DNA from: Rhodobacterales bacterium
GTDB taxonomy: Bacteria; Pseudomonadota; Alphaproteobacteria; Rhodobacterales; Rhodobacteraceae
Direction: 5' to 3'
Assembly: GCA_003249215.1 (NCBI GenBank)
Contig: QKJR01000095.1
Span: forward strand, 1 to 64,000
Length of the DNA: 64,000 nucleotides
The translations under genes and the position numbers were made by a program. Each line of letters starts with the position of its first letter. Positions within the stretch are counted from its first letter, which is position 1. The notes under the pieces were generated by a model. The model was not told where the DNA came from, ran no database searches, and saw only the letters and a list, made by a program, of their open reading frames with translations. Shown piece after piece: positions 9,384-18,080 of this stretch.

Positions 9384-11009
9384 TCAGTCGAGCAGCTTGG
9401 CCACCGCGCGCAGCTCGAATTTCTGGATCTTGCCGGTCGAGGTTTTCGGCAGGTCCGCAAAGACCACGCGTTTCGGGGTCTTGAAGCCCGCCAGACGCTC
9501 GCGGCAGAAGGCGATGATCTCCTTGTCGGAGACCTCGGCACCGTCCTTGACCTCGATGAAGGCGCAGGGCACTTCGCCCCATTTCTCGTCGGGTTTCGCC
9601 ACGACCGAGCACAGCGACACCGCCGGATGCGCCGCGATCACACCCTCGACCTCGACCGAGGAGACGTTCTCGCCGCCCGAGATGATGATGTCCTTGGCGC
9701 GGTCGGTGATCTTGATGTAGCCATCGGGGTGCATGAAGGCGATGTCGCCCGAGCGGAAATAGCCGCCCTCGAAGGCCTCGTGCGTGGCTTTCGGGTTCTT
9801 GAAATAGCCCTTCATCACCGCATTGCCGCGGATCGCGATCTCGCCCAGATGCTGGCCGTCGCGGGCAACCTCGTGGCCGTGGTCGTGCACGGTGATGGTT
9901 TCCATCATCGGCATCAGCACCCCGGTCCGGGCCTTGATCTCGGCCCGCTCGGCGCCCTCGATGCCGTCCCATTCCGGCTTCCAGTAGCAGGCGGTTGCCG
10001 GACCGTAGACCTCGGTCAGGCCATAGACCTGCGTGACGTTGAAGCCGAGCGGCTCGATCGCGGCCAGCGTCGCGGCGGGCGGCGGGGCGCCGGCGGTGAA
10101 AACCTCGACCACGTGATCGAAGGCGCGGCGATCGGCTTCCTTGCAGTTGATGATCGTGTTGAGAACGATCGGCGCGCCGGCGAAATGGGTGACCCCCTCA
10201 TCGCCGATCGCATCATAGATCGCCTTGGCCGTCACGTCGCGGCAGCAGACCGTGGTGCCGCCCAGCATCGGCATCATCCAGGGATGGGTCCAGCTGTTGC
10301 AGTGGAACAAGGGCACGATCGTCAGCAAGACGGGATACATCTGCATCTGCCAGCTGAGCGCGTTGCCCATGGTGGCGAGATAAGCGCCGCGGTGGTGATA
10401 GACAACGCCCTTGGGCTTGCCCGTGGTGCCGGAGGTATAGTTGAGCGCGATGCTCTCCCATTCGTCCTCGGGCATGATCCAGTCGAACATCGGATCGCCC
10501 TCGGCGATCAGCTCCTCATATTCGACGTAGTGCCCGCCCGCGGGGAAGCCATGCTCGAGGTCGCCCACCTCGATGATCTGGGGCGCCGCGCCATGCATCT
10601 GCTTGATCGCGCTTTCGGCAAGTTTCAGGAACTGCGTGTCACACAGCACCATCTTGGCGCCGGAATGCTCGAAGATATAGGCGACGGTATCGACGTCGAG
10701 CCGGGTGTTGATGGCGTTCAGGATCGCGCCGCAGGCCGGCACGCCGAAATGCGCCTCGACCTGCGGGGCGGTGTTCGGAAGGATCGCCGCGACCACGTCA
10801 CCGGGCGCGATGCCGCGGGCCTTGAGCGCCGAGGCGAGTTGGCTCACCCGGGCATGGAAATCCACGTAGTTGCGCCGGATCGAGCCATAGACCAGCGCGG
10901 TGCGTTCGGGGAAAACCTCGAGCGCACGATTGAGATGCGACAGAGGCGTCAGCGGAACGAAGTTCGCGGCGCATTTCTCCAGACCCGTTTCATCGGCCAA
11001 CCAGCCCAT
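9384..11009 (-). CDS. Acyl-CoA synthetase (AMP-forming), DmdB/medium-chain type
   Basis: Activates a carboxylic acid to its CoA thioester through an acyl-adenylate. 541 residues. ANL-superfamily motifs: P-loop NYTSGTTGKPKGVVYHH near residues 185-200, YGLTEVYGP near 320, the hinge region DRAKDIIISGGENVSS, and catalytic lysine in LPKTSTGKIQKF near the C-terminus. The N-terminus (FVPLTPLSHLNRALEVFPERTALVYG) resembles the group containing methylmercaptopropionate-CoA ligase DmdB and medium-chain fatty acyl-CoA ligases. The substrate cannot be set from sequence alone. Monocistronic, ending at the shared terminator. Confidence 0.9.
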   Translation of the reverse strand: MGWLADETGLEKCAANFVPLTPLSHLNRALEVFPERTALVYGSIRRNYVDFHARVSQLASALKARGIAPGDVVAAILPNTAPQVEAHFGVPACGAILNAINTRLDVDTVAYIFEHSGAKMVLCDTQFLKLAESAIKQMHGAAPQIIEVGDLEHGFPAGGHYVEYEELIAEGDPMFDWIMPEDEWESIALNYTSGTTGKPKGVVYHHRGAYLATMGNALSWQMQMYPVLLTIVPLFHCNSWTHPWMMPMLGGTTVCCRDVTAKAIYDAIGDEGVTHFAGAPIVLNTIINCKEADRRAFDHVVEVFTAGAPPPAATLAAIEPLGFNVTQVYGLTEVYGPATACYWKPEWDGIEGAERAEIKARTGVLMPMMETITVHDHGHEVARDGQHLGEIAIRGNAVMKGYFKNPKATHEAFEGGYFRSGDIAFMHPDGYIKITDRAKDIIISGGENVSSVEVEGVIAAHPAVSLCSVVAKPDEKWGEVPCAFIEVKDGAEVSDKEIIAFCRERLAGFKTPKRVVFADLPKTSTGKIQKFELRAVAKLLD

Positions 11010-11128
11010 GGTGCTCCTCCCTCAAGGAAATGTCGGAAATAATGTCGGTTTCCGGCGCGATATTCTGCGCCCGCGCGGCGAAAGGGAAGGGGAGCACCCC
11101 CGTTGACACAAAAGAGTTACGCTACGTC

Positions 11129-12031
11129 ATGACTGCGACAAACCGCACGTTCGAGGCCGCCGCCGCGATTTGCGCCTATGCTTTGATCATCGGCTTCACC
11201 GACAATTATGTCCGGGTGATCGCCGAGGGGGTCGGGCTGTGGCAATTTCACCTGATCCGCTCGGCGATGGTGGCCCTGCTGCTGGCGATCGCCGCGCCGC
11301 TGATCGGGTTGCGCCTCGTGCCGCGAAACTGGCGCGGGGTGATCGGGCGCTCGGCCGTGCATGGCGCGGCGATGCTGTGCTATTTCGGCGCGCTCGGCTT
11401 TCTGCCGGTGCCGCAGGTGGCGGCAGGCCTCTTTACCGCGCCGATCTTCGTGCTGATGATCTCGCATTTCCTCTATGGCGAGCGGATCGGGCCGGTGCGC
11501 ATCGCGGCCGTGGCGCTCGGCTTTGGCGGCATCCTTCTGGTGCTCGGCCCCGATGCGCTGCGGCTCGGACCTGCGGCGCTGGTGCCGGTTCTGGGCGGCG
11601 CGCTCTATGCGATGGGCAATGTGGCGACGCGCGCCTGGTGCGCGGGCGAAAGTGCGGTGACGCTCACCGCGGGGTTCTTCGCGGCGCTCGGGCTCTTCGG
11701 CGCGCTGGGGCTCGGGGCGGTTGCCCTGCTCGGGATCGACCCGCCCGCGGGGCCGCTGCGGTTCCTCCTGCGCGGGCCAGCGCTGCCCTCGCCCGAGGTG
11801 CTGTTCTGGATCTTCGTGCAGGCCGCGGGCTCGCTGATCGGGGTCGGGCTGATGGTGCGCGGCTATCAGCTCGCCGATCCGACGCGGGTCGCGGTCTTCG
11901 AATATGTCGTGCTGCCCGCGGCCGCGCTCTGGGGCTTTCTGCTCTGGTCCGAGGTGCCGGGCCTTCGCGAATGGGCGGGGATCGCGCTGATCTGGGCGGC
12001 CGGGGTTTCGATCGTGCTGCGCGCGCGCTAG
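11129..12031 (+). CDS. EamA/DMT-family transporter
   Basis: Inner-membrane drug/metabolite-superfamily permease of 300 residues with about ten hydrophobic helices and two EamA repeats; the second ends in the family-typical YVVLPAAALWGFLLWSE and a short basic C-terminus (VLRAR). The substrate is unknown. I chose the ATG at 11129 because the in-frame start about 100 nt upstream would add a non-hydrophobic leader that is unusual in the family. The next gene starts 9 nt downstream, suggesting cotranscription. Confidence 0.82.
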   Translation: MTATNRTFEAAAAICAYALIIGFTDNYVRVIAEGVGLWQFHLIRSAMVALLLAIAAPLIGLRLVPRNWRGVIGRSAVHGAAMLCYFGALGFLPVPQVAAGLFTAPIFVLMISHFLYGERIGPVRIAAVALGFGGILLVLGPDALRLGPAALVPVLGGALYAMGNVATRAWCAGESAVTLTAGFFAALGLFGALGLGAVALLGIDPPAGPLRFLLRGPALPSPEVLFWIFVQAAGSLIGVGLMVRGYQLADPTRVAVFEYVVLPAAALWGFLLWSEVPGLREWAGIALIWAAGVSIVLRAR

Positions 12032-12040
12032 GCTCGGGCC

Positions 12041-12688
12041 ATGATCGTCTCGCGCGGCCGCCGCTATATCTTCGTGCATATCCCCAAGACCGGGGGCACA
12101 GCCCTTGCGCTTGCGCTCGAGGCGCGGGCGATGGCCAACGACATCCTGATCGGTGACACGCCCAAGGCCCGGCGCCGGCGCGGGCGCCTCGCGGACCTGC
12201 ACACCGCCGGGCGGCTCTGGAAGCACACGACGCTCGCCGAGGGCGTCGGGCTCTATTCCGAGGCCGAGGCGCGTGACTGGTTCACGCTCTGCCTCGTGCG
12301 CAACCCCTATGACCGGCTGGTGAGCTATTATCACTGGCTGCGCGCCCAGCGCTTCGACCACCCGGCGGTGCATCTCGCCCATGGGCTCGACTTCGCCGCC
12401 TTCCTCGATCATCCGCAGACCCGCGCGAGCCTGAGCGCCCATCCCTATGGCCGCTACATGCAGCTTGGCGACGGCACGGACTGTTGCCGCCTCTGGGCGC
12501 GGCTCGACGCGCTCGAAACCGATCTCGCGCCCTTCGAGGACCATCTGGGCTTTCGCCTTGGCCCGGTTGCGCGCGTCAACGAGAGCGCGCGGGCCCGCGA
12601 CTGGCGGCCCTATTACGATACGGCCACGCGCGCGCTCGTGGCGCAGCTCTGTGCCCCGGATCTCGAACGCTTCGGCTACGAATTCTGA
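12041..12688 (+). CDS. Sulfotransferase-family protein
   Basis: 215 residues. The PAPS-binding signatures of membrane-type (family 2) sulfotransferases are present: 5'-phosphosulfate loop VHIPKTGGTAL near residues 12-22 and the 3'-phosphate motif LVRNPYDRLVSYYHW near 87-101. Such proteins transfer sulfate from PAPS to carbohydrates or other acceptors; the acceptor here is unknown. It is short, with no signal peptide, so probably cytosolic. It lies 9 nt after the EamA transporter. That pairing might indicate export of a sulfated product, which is speculation. Confidence 0.82.
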   Translation: MIVSRGRRYIFVHIPKTGGTALALALEARAMANDILIGDTPKARRRRGRLADLHTAGRLWKHTTLAEGVGLYSEAEARDWFTLCLVRNPYDRLVSYYHWLRAQRFDHPAVHLAHGLDFAAFLDHPQTRASLSAHPYGRYMQLGDGTDCCRLWARLDALETDLAPFEDHLGFRLGPVARVNESARARDWRPYYDTATRALVAQLCAPDLERFGYEF

Positions 12689-12890
12689 CTTTTTGGTGAA
12701 TCCACGTTGCGCGCCTTCCCGATTTTGCCGGGATCGCGCCCGACAATTGACCGTTCTGCGCCCGATTTCCCCCTGCAGCAGAAACAGTGCCATTTTTGCG
12801 CCCCATTGCCGCCCCCGAATCTTCCTTGGAATCACCCGGAATGGTTGCACTGGAAACGCACCGGCCGGGGGGCCGAGGAAAGGGGAAGCG

Positions 12891-13556
12891 ATGTTCGGAC
12901 TGTCTGCTGTGAAACGCGCCGCACGTTGGGTCGAAACCGATCGCTTCGCCGATGATTTCGCGCTGAACTGCGCCCCGAGCGCCCCGGGCTTCGGTCAGGC
13001 CGAGGGGATCGTCGCCGGCACCCGGATCGCCACGGCGATGGGCTGGCGCGCCGTCGAGAGCCTCGCGCCCGGCGATATGGTGATGACCTTCGATCACGGG
13101 ATGCGCCCGGTGATCAGCGTCGAGCGCCTCGCGCTCTGGTCCGGCCATGGTCGCTGCCCGCGTTCGCTGATGCCGCTCGCCGTGCCGGTCGGCGCGCTCG
13201 GCAACAGCGCTCCGATGCTGCTCCTGCCCGAGCAGACGGTGCTCGTGGAAAGCGATCTGGCCGAGCAGGTCTTCGGCGATCCCTTCGCGCTGATCCCCGC
13301 CGCCGCGCTCGAGGGCTATCGTGGCATCGACCGGATCACGCCGCATCAGACCGTCGAGATCGTGCTGATCCGCTTCGCCGAGGCCGAGGTGGTCTATGCC
13401 AATGGCACCGGGATGATCCATTGCGCCTCGGTCCGCTCGGGCCGGATCGAGAGCTTTCTGCAAGAGAGCGACGAGGATTATACCGCGCTGCCGCTCGACA
13501 TGGCGCGCACCATCGTCGCCGGGATGATCGAGGAGGCGGCGGCCGGGCTCATCTGA
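12891..13556 (+). CDS. Hint-domain protein without the N-terminal nucleophile
   Basis: 221 residues with a Hint_2-like core: GTRIATAMGWRAVESLAPGDMVMTFDHG near residues 44-70, then a histidine/asparagine-bearing YANGTGMIHC near 171-180. Self-processing Hint domains begin with Cys or Ser at the splice junction (usually CFxxGT). Here the aligned stretch is GIVAGT, so autoprocessing seems lost. Related short proteins are common in Rhodobacteraceae and their role is unknown. A strong GAGGAAAGGGG ribosome site precedes the ATG. A perfect palindromic terminator follows. Confidence 0.78.
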   Translation: MFGLSAVKRAARWVETDRFADDFALNCAPSAPGFGQAEGIVAGTRIATAMGWRAVESLAPGDMVMTFDHGMRPVISVERLALWSGHGRCPRSLMPLAVPVGALGNSAPMLLLPEQTVLVESDLAEQVFGDPFALIPAAALEGYRGIDRITPHQTVEIVLIRFAEAEVVYANGTGMIHCASVRSGRIESFLQESDEDYTALPLDMARTIVAGMIEEAAAGLI

Positions 13557-13576
13557 CCCCCCTGCCCCAGATACGC

Positions 13577-13602
13577 AAACGCCGGGCCCGGGCCCGGCGT
13601 TT
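13577..13602 (+). terminator. Palindromic terminator after the Hint gene
   Basis: Continuous 26-bp perfect palindrome beginning AAACGCCGGGCCC and ending GGGCCCGGCGTTT, 20 nt after the Hint stop codon. The flanking AAA/TTT make it usable in both directions. Confidence 0.7.
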
Positions 13603-13622
13603 CGATGTCTTGCCTCCGGCGG

Positions 13623-13689
13623 GAGTATTTTCACCAAGAAAAAGCGGAAGCCTCTTCAAAGGCCCTGGCTTTTCTTGGTCCAAATACTC
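13623..13689. repeat. Dispersed inverted-repeat element, copy 1
   Basis: Arms GAGTATTTT...CCAAGAAAAAGC (13623-13645) and GCTTTTCTTGG...CAAATACTC (13668-13689) are near-perfect complements separated by 22 nt. The same arms occur at 18825-18847 and 19003-19025. It lies between the convergent Hint and FadJ-type genes, so it may act as a transcription end or REP-like element. Confidence 0.82.
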
Positions 13690-13715
13690 ACCTTTTCACG
13701 ATCAGCCCCAGGCGA

Positions 13716-15905
13716 TCACGCCGCCTTGGCCGACTGACCGCCACCGAAGCGGGCGTAGAAGCCGTCGCCCTTCTCGGCGATGTCGCGCAGAAGCGCGGGC
13801 GCCTCGAAGCGCGCCCCGAACCGCGCCGTCAGATCCTCGCAGATCTCGACGGCCCGCGGGGCACCCAGGATATCGAGCCAGGCGAACGGCCCGCCCGACC
13901 AGGGCGCGAAGCCCCAGCCGAGGATGGCGCCCACGTCACCTTCGCGGATGTCTTCCAGAACGCCCGCCTCGAAGGCGCGCACCGCTTCGAGCACCTGCGC
14001 CATCAGAAGGCGGTGCTGCACCTCGTGCAGATCGGGCTGCGCCGCGGCCTCGGGATAGTGCGCGGCAAGCCCCTCCCAGAAGCCGCCCCGCTTGCCGGCC
14101 TCGTCATAGGTGTAGAAGCCCGCGTGGTTCTTGCGCCCCAGCCGCCCCTGATCGGCCATCCAGAAGATCACCTCATCGACCGCCGCGTCGGGATAGGCCT
14201 CGCCCATCGCGGCCTTGGTTGCCTTGGCGATCTTCACCCCCAGATCAATCGAGGTCTCATCGACCAGTTGCAGCGGCCCGAGCGGCATGCCCACCAGTTT
14301 TGCGGCATTCTCGATCAGCGTGGGCGAGACGCCCTCGGCGACCATGCGGATGCCCTCGTTGATATAGGGGATGATGCAGCGGTTGGCGTAGAAGAAGCGC
14401 GCATCGTTGACCACGATCGGCGTCTTGCGGATCTGGCGCACGAAATCGAGCGACTTGGCCACGGCCAGATCGCCGGTCTTCTCGCCCTTGATGATCTCGA
14501 CCAGCATCATCTTGTCGACGGGCGAGAAGAAGTGGATGCCGATGAACTGCTCGGGGCGGACCGAGGCCCCCGCCAGCATCGAGATCGGCAGGGTCGAGGT
14601 GTTGGTGGCAAAGACCGCGGTCGTGGGGATCACGGCCTCGGCGCGCTGGGTCACCTCGGCCTTGACCTGCGGATCCTCGAAGACCGCCTCGACAATCAGA
14701 TCGCAGCCCTCGAGCAGCGCGTAATCGGTCGCAGGCGTGATGCGGGCCAGAACCTCGGCCTTCTTCTCCTCGGTCACCTTCTTGCGCGAGATCCCCTTGT
14801 CGAGGATGCCGGTCGCATAGGCCTTGCCGCGCTCGGCCGCCTCGATTGCGGCGTCGATCAGCACGACCTCGATCCCGGCATTGGCCGCGACATAGGCAAT
14901 GCCCGCGCCCATCATGCCCGCGCCGAGGATGCCGACCTTGGTCACCGTCTGATCGGCGACCTTGGGCCGGTTCGCGCCCTTCTCCAGCGCCTCCTTGTTG
15001 ATGAAGAGCGAGCGGATCATCGCGGTCGACGAGGGGTTCATCAGCACGCTGGTGAACCAGCGCGCCTCGATCTTGAGCGCCTGATCGAAGGGCACGAGGG
15101 CGCCTTCATAGACCGCCGACAGAAGCGCCTTGGCGGCCGGATAGACGCCCATCGTCTTGCCATGCACCATGGCGCTCGCACCGACGAAGGTCATGAACCC
15201 CGCCGGGTGATAGGGCGCGCCGCCGGGCATCTTGTAGCCCTTGGCGTCCCAGGGCTTCACGAGGTCCGCGTCCTTGGCGTTCAGCACCCAGGCCTTAGCG
15301 GCGGCCATCGGATCCTCGGCCACCTCGTCGACGATCCCGGCGGCGCGGGCCTTCTTCGGGTCGCTGAGTTTCCCCTCGAGCAGGAACGGCGCGGCCATCA
15401 TCGCGCCCATCTTGCGCGCGAGCCGCGTGGTGCCGCCGGCCCCCGGGAAGATGCCGACCATGATTTCCGGAAGGCCGATCTTGGCCTTCGGGTTGTCGGC
15501 GGCGAAGATCCGGTGGCATGAAAGCGGCAGCTCGAGCCCGATGCCGAGCGCCGTGCCCGGCAGCACCGCGGCGATCGGCTTACCCCCTTTCAGCGTCTTC
15601 GGGTCCATCCCCGCGCGCTCGATCTTGCGCAGGACGCTGTGCATCTGCATCACGCCGTTGAAGATCGCCTCGGCGCCGCCCGCGCGCATCTGCGCGATGA
15701 CGTTGAGGTCCATGCCCCCGGCGAAATCCTTCTTTCCGCTCGTGATCACCACGCCCTTGCAAGCGGCATCGGCGAGCGCCTTGTCGATGAAACTGTCGAG
15801 CAGCGCAAAGCCCTCGAGGCTCATCACGTTCATGCTTTTGCCGGGCACATCCCAGATGATGGTGGCCACGCCATCGGCGCCAAGCTCATAGGTAAAATCA
15901 GCCAT
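13716..15905 (-). CDS. fadJ: FadJ/FadB-type enoyl-CoA hydratase/3-hydroxyacyl-CoA dehydrogenase
   Basis: Multifunctional beta-oxidation protein of 729 residues. The N-terminal crotonase domain carries GKKDFAGGMDLNVIAQM near residues 58-74. It is followed by the NAD-binding Rossmann domain with GILGAGMMGAGIAY near 320 and the dehydrogenase catalytic region (HFFSPVDKMMLVEII), then two C-terminal helical domains. Together these hydrate trans-2-enoyl-CoA and oxidise the 3-hydroxyacyl-CoA. Last gene of the gst-thiolase-cupin-cupin-fadJ operon, overlapping the upstream cupin by 8 nt. I cannot separate FadJ from FadB subtypes by eye. Confidence 0.93.
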   Translation of the reverse strand: MADFTYELGADGVATIIWDVPGKSMNVMSLEGFALLDSFIDKALADAACKGVVITSGKKDFAGGMDLNVIAQMRAGGAEAIFNGVMQMHSVLRKIERAGMDPKTLKGGKPIAAVLPGTALGIGLELPLSCHRIFAADNPKAKIGLPEIMVGIFPGAGGTTRLARKMGAMMAAPFLLEGKLSDPKKARAAGIVDEVAEDPMAAAKAWVLNAKDADLVKPWDAKGYKMPGGAPYHPAGFMTFVGASAMVHGKTMGVYPAAKALLSAVYEGALVPFDQALKIEARWFTSVLMNPSSTAMIRSLFINKEALEKGANRPKVADQTVTKVGILGAGMMGAGIAYVAANAGIEVVLIDAAIEAAERGKAYATGILDKGISRKKVTEEKKAEVLARITPATDYALLEGCDLIVEAVFEDPQVKAEVTQRAEAVIPTTAVFATNTSTLPISMLAGASVRPEQFIGIHFFSPVDKMMLVEIIKGEKTGDLAVAKSLDFVRQIRKTPIVVNDARFFYANRCIIPYINEGIRMVAEGVSPTLIENAAKLVGMPLGPLQLVDETSIDLGVKIAKATKAAMGEAYPDAAVDEVIFWMADQGRLGRKNHAGFYTYDEAGKRGGFWEGLAAHYPEAAAQPDLHEVQHRLLMAQVLEAVRAFEAGVLEDIREGDVGAILGWGFAPWSGGPFAWLDILGAPRAVEICEDLTARFGARFEAPALLRDIAEKGDGFYARFGGGQSAKAA

Positions 15906-16398
15906 TCGTCTCTCCCTTCGGCGCGAGGTCGCGGTGCCCCGCCCAGTCGCTGCCGTCTCGATAGGTGAAGCGGGCCTTGCCGCCCGCAATGTGGATTTTC
16001 ATGTCGACATCGGAATAGGTCGCGGTCTCGGTCGCGGCCTTGGTGCCAACGATCAGAAAACGCGCGGGCGCCCCGGTGCGGTTGACGAAACGGTGCCCAT
16101 TCGCCACCCCCGCCTTCCACGCGGCGCAATCGCCCGGGCGCATCACCGTCTCGCCCTCGTCCTCGATCAGGGTCAGCTCGCCCTCGAGCACCATGCCGAA
16201 TTCGTCCTCGTTCAGGTGCCAGTGCCGCAGCGAGGCCACCGCGCCGGGTTCGAGCGTCACGATATTGACGCCGAACTGCGTCAGCCCCGCCAGTTCGCCC
16301 AGCCGGACCGACGAGCGCCCCGCCATCTGCTCGGCGTAGGGCGAGGGGTAGATCGAGCCGGTCTTGATCGGTGCCTTGCTCAGATCGAGTTTCGGCAT
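15898..16398 (-). CDS. Cupin-domain protein (paralogue A)
   Basis: 166-residue single-domain cupin. Metal-ligand motif 1 is RHWHLNEDEFGMVLEGE near residues 58-74 (His, His, Glu). Motif 2 contributes a histidine in PGDCAAWKAGVANGHRFVN. It continues into a tail (YSDVDMKI, DGSDWAG) shared with the gene directly upstream. The reaction is unknown. Clearly a tandem duplicate of the next cupin. Overlaps fadJ by 8 nt and the second cupin by 1 nt, so expression is coupled to beta-oxidation. Confidence 0.85.
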   Translation of the reverse strand: MPKLDLSKAPIKTGSIYPSPYAEQMAGRSSVRLGELAGLTQFGVNIVTLEPGAVASLRHWHLNEDEFGMVLEGELTLIEDEGETVMRPGDCAAWKAGVANGHRFVNRTGAPARFLIVGTKAATETATYSDVDMKIHIAGGKARFTYRDGSDWAGHRDLAPKGETNG

Positions 16399-16856
16399 CA
16401 GTTTCCCTCCTCGAAGGGCGAGCCGTCGCGCCGGATCAATCGCCGGGCGCCGGTCTCGCGGATCAGGATCTTGTCGATCTCGCTGTAATGCACGACGTCG
16501 CTCGCCTTGCGACTGCCCACCACGAGATAGGAACAGGGCGCGCCCGAGCGGTTCACCACATGATGCCCGTTCGCCACCCCGGCGGGCCAGCAACAGGCAT
16601 CGCCCGGCCCGATCACCGCCTCGCCCGCATCCTCGAGCACCGTGGCCGTGCCCGAGAGCATGTAGAGGAATTCGTCCTCTTCCTCATGCCAGTGCCGGTC
16701 GGACGAGCGCGCGCCCGGTTCGAGCGTCTCGACGAAGGCGCCGAATTGCGTGAGCCCGCCGCTGTCCGAATAAAGCAGTGCCTCGAACACGCCGAGCCGG
16801 GACGCCTGCTCCGGCGTGCCGTGGTCGATCTTTGCCTCGGCTTTGCGGATGATCAT
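16398..16856 (-). CDS. Cupin-domain protein (paralogue B)
   Basis: 152-residue cupin, homologous along its length to its neighbour: RHWHEEEDEFLYMLSG, PGDACCWPAGVANGHHVVN and SGAPCSYLVVGSR match RHWHLNEDEF, PGDCAAWKAGVANGH and TGAPARFLIVGTK. Same His-His-Glu-His metal site. It extends further at the C-terminus with an arginine-rich RRLIRRDGSPFEEGN. Sits 3 nt after thiolase. Function unknown; metal-dependent small-molecule binding is inferred from the fold. Confidence 0.85.
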   Translation of the reverse strand: MIIRKAEAKIDHGTPEQASRLGVFEALLYSDSGGLTQFGAFVETLEPGARSSDRHWHEEEDEFLYMLSGTATVLEDAGEAVIGPGDACCWPAGVANGHHVVNRSGAPCSYLVVGSRKASDVVHYSEIDKILIRETGARRLIRRDGSPFEEGN

Positions 16857-16859
16857 GGC

Positions 16860-18071
16860 TCAGACGCGCTCGATGATCGTGGCCGCGCCCATACCGCTCG
16901 CGATGCAGAGCGTGGCGAGGCCGGTGGACAGATCGCGGCGTTCGAGTTCGTCCAGAAGCGTGCCGATGATGATTGCGCCGGTCGCGCCGAGCGGGTGGCC
17001 CAGTGCCATCGCGCCGCCGTTCACGTTGACCTTGGAAGGGTCGACCTGGAAGGCCTGCATGAAGCGCAGCACGACCGCGGCGAAGGCCTCGTTGACCTCG
17101 AACAGGTCGATATCGCCGATGCTCATGCCGCTGTCGCGCAGGATTTTTTCTGTCACCGGCACCGGGCCGGTTAGCATGATCGTGGGGTCCGTACCGATCT
17201 TGGCCGTCGCCCGGATGCGGGCGCGGGGTTTCAGCCCATGCGCAATGCCGAATTCCTTCGAACCGATCAGAACGGCCGCCGCGCCATCGACGATGCCCGA
17301 GGAGTTCCCCGCATGGTGGATATGCTCGACATGGTCGAGATGCGGATATTTCAGCATCGCCACCTTGTCGAAGCCCGGCATCACCTCGCCCATGTCCTTG
17401 AAGCTCGCCTTCAGCTTGGCGAGGTCCTCGATCGTCGTGCCCGGGCGCATGTATTCATCGCGGTCGAGGATCACGATACCGTTCTGATCGACCACCGGCA
17501 CGATGCTTTTGGCAAAGCGGTTTTCGGCCCAAGCCTCGGCGGCGCGACGCTGGCTTTCCACCGCCAAGGCATCGGCCATCTCGCGGGTGAAGCCATATTC
17601 GGTCGCGATGATATCGGCCGAGATGCCCTGCGGTACGAAATAGGTCTTCATCGCGAGGGACGGGTCGACCGCGATTGCCGCGCCATCCGAGCCCATCGCC
17701 ACGCGGCCCATCATCTCGACGCCGCCCGCGATATAGGCCTGACCCGCGCCGCCCTTGATCTGGTTGGCGGCGAGGTTCACCGCCTCCATGCCCGACGCGC
17801 AGAAGCGGTTGATCGAGAGGCCCGGGATCGATTCATCGAGGTCCGAGAGCAGCACCGCCGAGCGCGCAAGGCAGCCGCCCTGCTCGCCCACCTGGGTCAC
17901 ATTGCCCCAGATCACATCCTCGACGGCATGGCCCGAAAGCCCGTTGCGCTCCTTCACGGCATTCAGCAGCCGCGCCGAGAGCGCCAGCGAGGTCACCTCA
18001 TGCAGGCTGCCATCCGCACGCCCCTTGCCCCGCGGCGTGCGCGCGGCGTCATAGATATAGGCTTCGGTCAT
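16860..18071 (-). CDS. Acetyl-CoA C-acyltransferase (thiolase)
   Basis: Thiolytic cleavage of 3-ketoacyl-CoA, last step of beta-oxidation. 403 residues with the full catalytic set: acyl-accepting cysteine in NRFCASGMEAV near residue 90, histidine in GGAMALGHPLGATGA near 355, and second cysteine in LCIASGMGAA near 390. Pairing with the FadJ-type gene argues for a FadA/FadI-like degradative role rather than a biosynthetic PhaA. Begins 9 nt after the gst stop codon. Confidence 0.93.
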   Translation of the reverse strand: MTEAYIYDAARTPRGKGRADGSLHEVTSLALSARLLNAVKERNGLSGHAVEDVIWGNVTQVGEQGGCLARSAVLLSDLDESIPGLSINRFCASGMEAVNLAANQIKGGAGQAYIAGGVEMMGRVAMGSDGAAIAVDPSLAMKTYFVPQGISADIIATEYGFTREMADALAVESQRRAAEAWAENRFAKSIVPVVDQNGIVILDRDEYMRPGTTIEDLAKLKASFKDMGEVMPGFDKVAMLKYPHLDHVEHIHHAGNSSGIVDGAAAVLIGSKEFGIAHGLKPRARIRATAKIGTDPTIMLTGPVPVTEKILRDSGMSIGDIDLFEVNEAFAAVVLRFMQAFQVDPSKVNVNGGAMALGHPLGATGAIIIGTLLDELERRDLSTGLATLCIASGMGAATIIERV

Positions 18072-18080
18072 AGATCCTCC

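Noticed and set aside
9627-11042. Long plus-strand open frame (about 470 codons) opposite the acyl-CoA synthetase gene
   Set aside because: High-GC shadow: composition is Arg/Asp/His-rich without motifs, while the minus strand encodes a full ANL-family enzyme.
11103-11131. TTGACA just upstream of the EamA gene as a promoter
   Set aside because: No -10 at suitable spacing before the start codon; a leaderless transcript would be needed.
13605-15521. Long plus-strand frame of 638 codons opposite the FadJ-type gene
   Set aside because: Antisense shadow of a clear enzyme; no domain-like stretches and no ribosome site.
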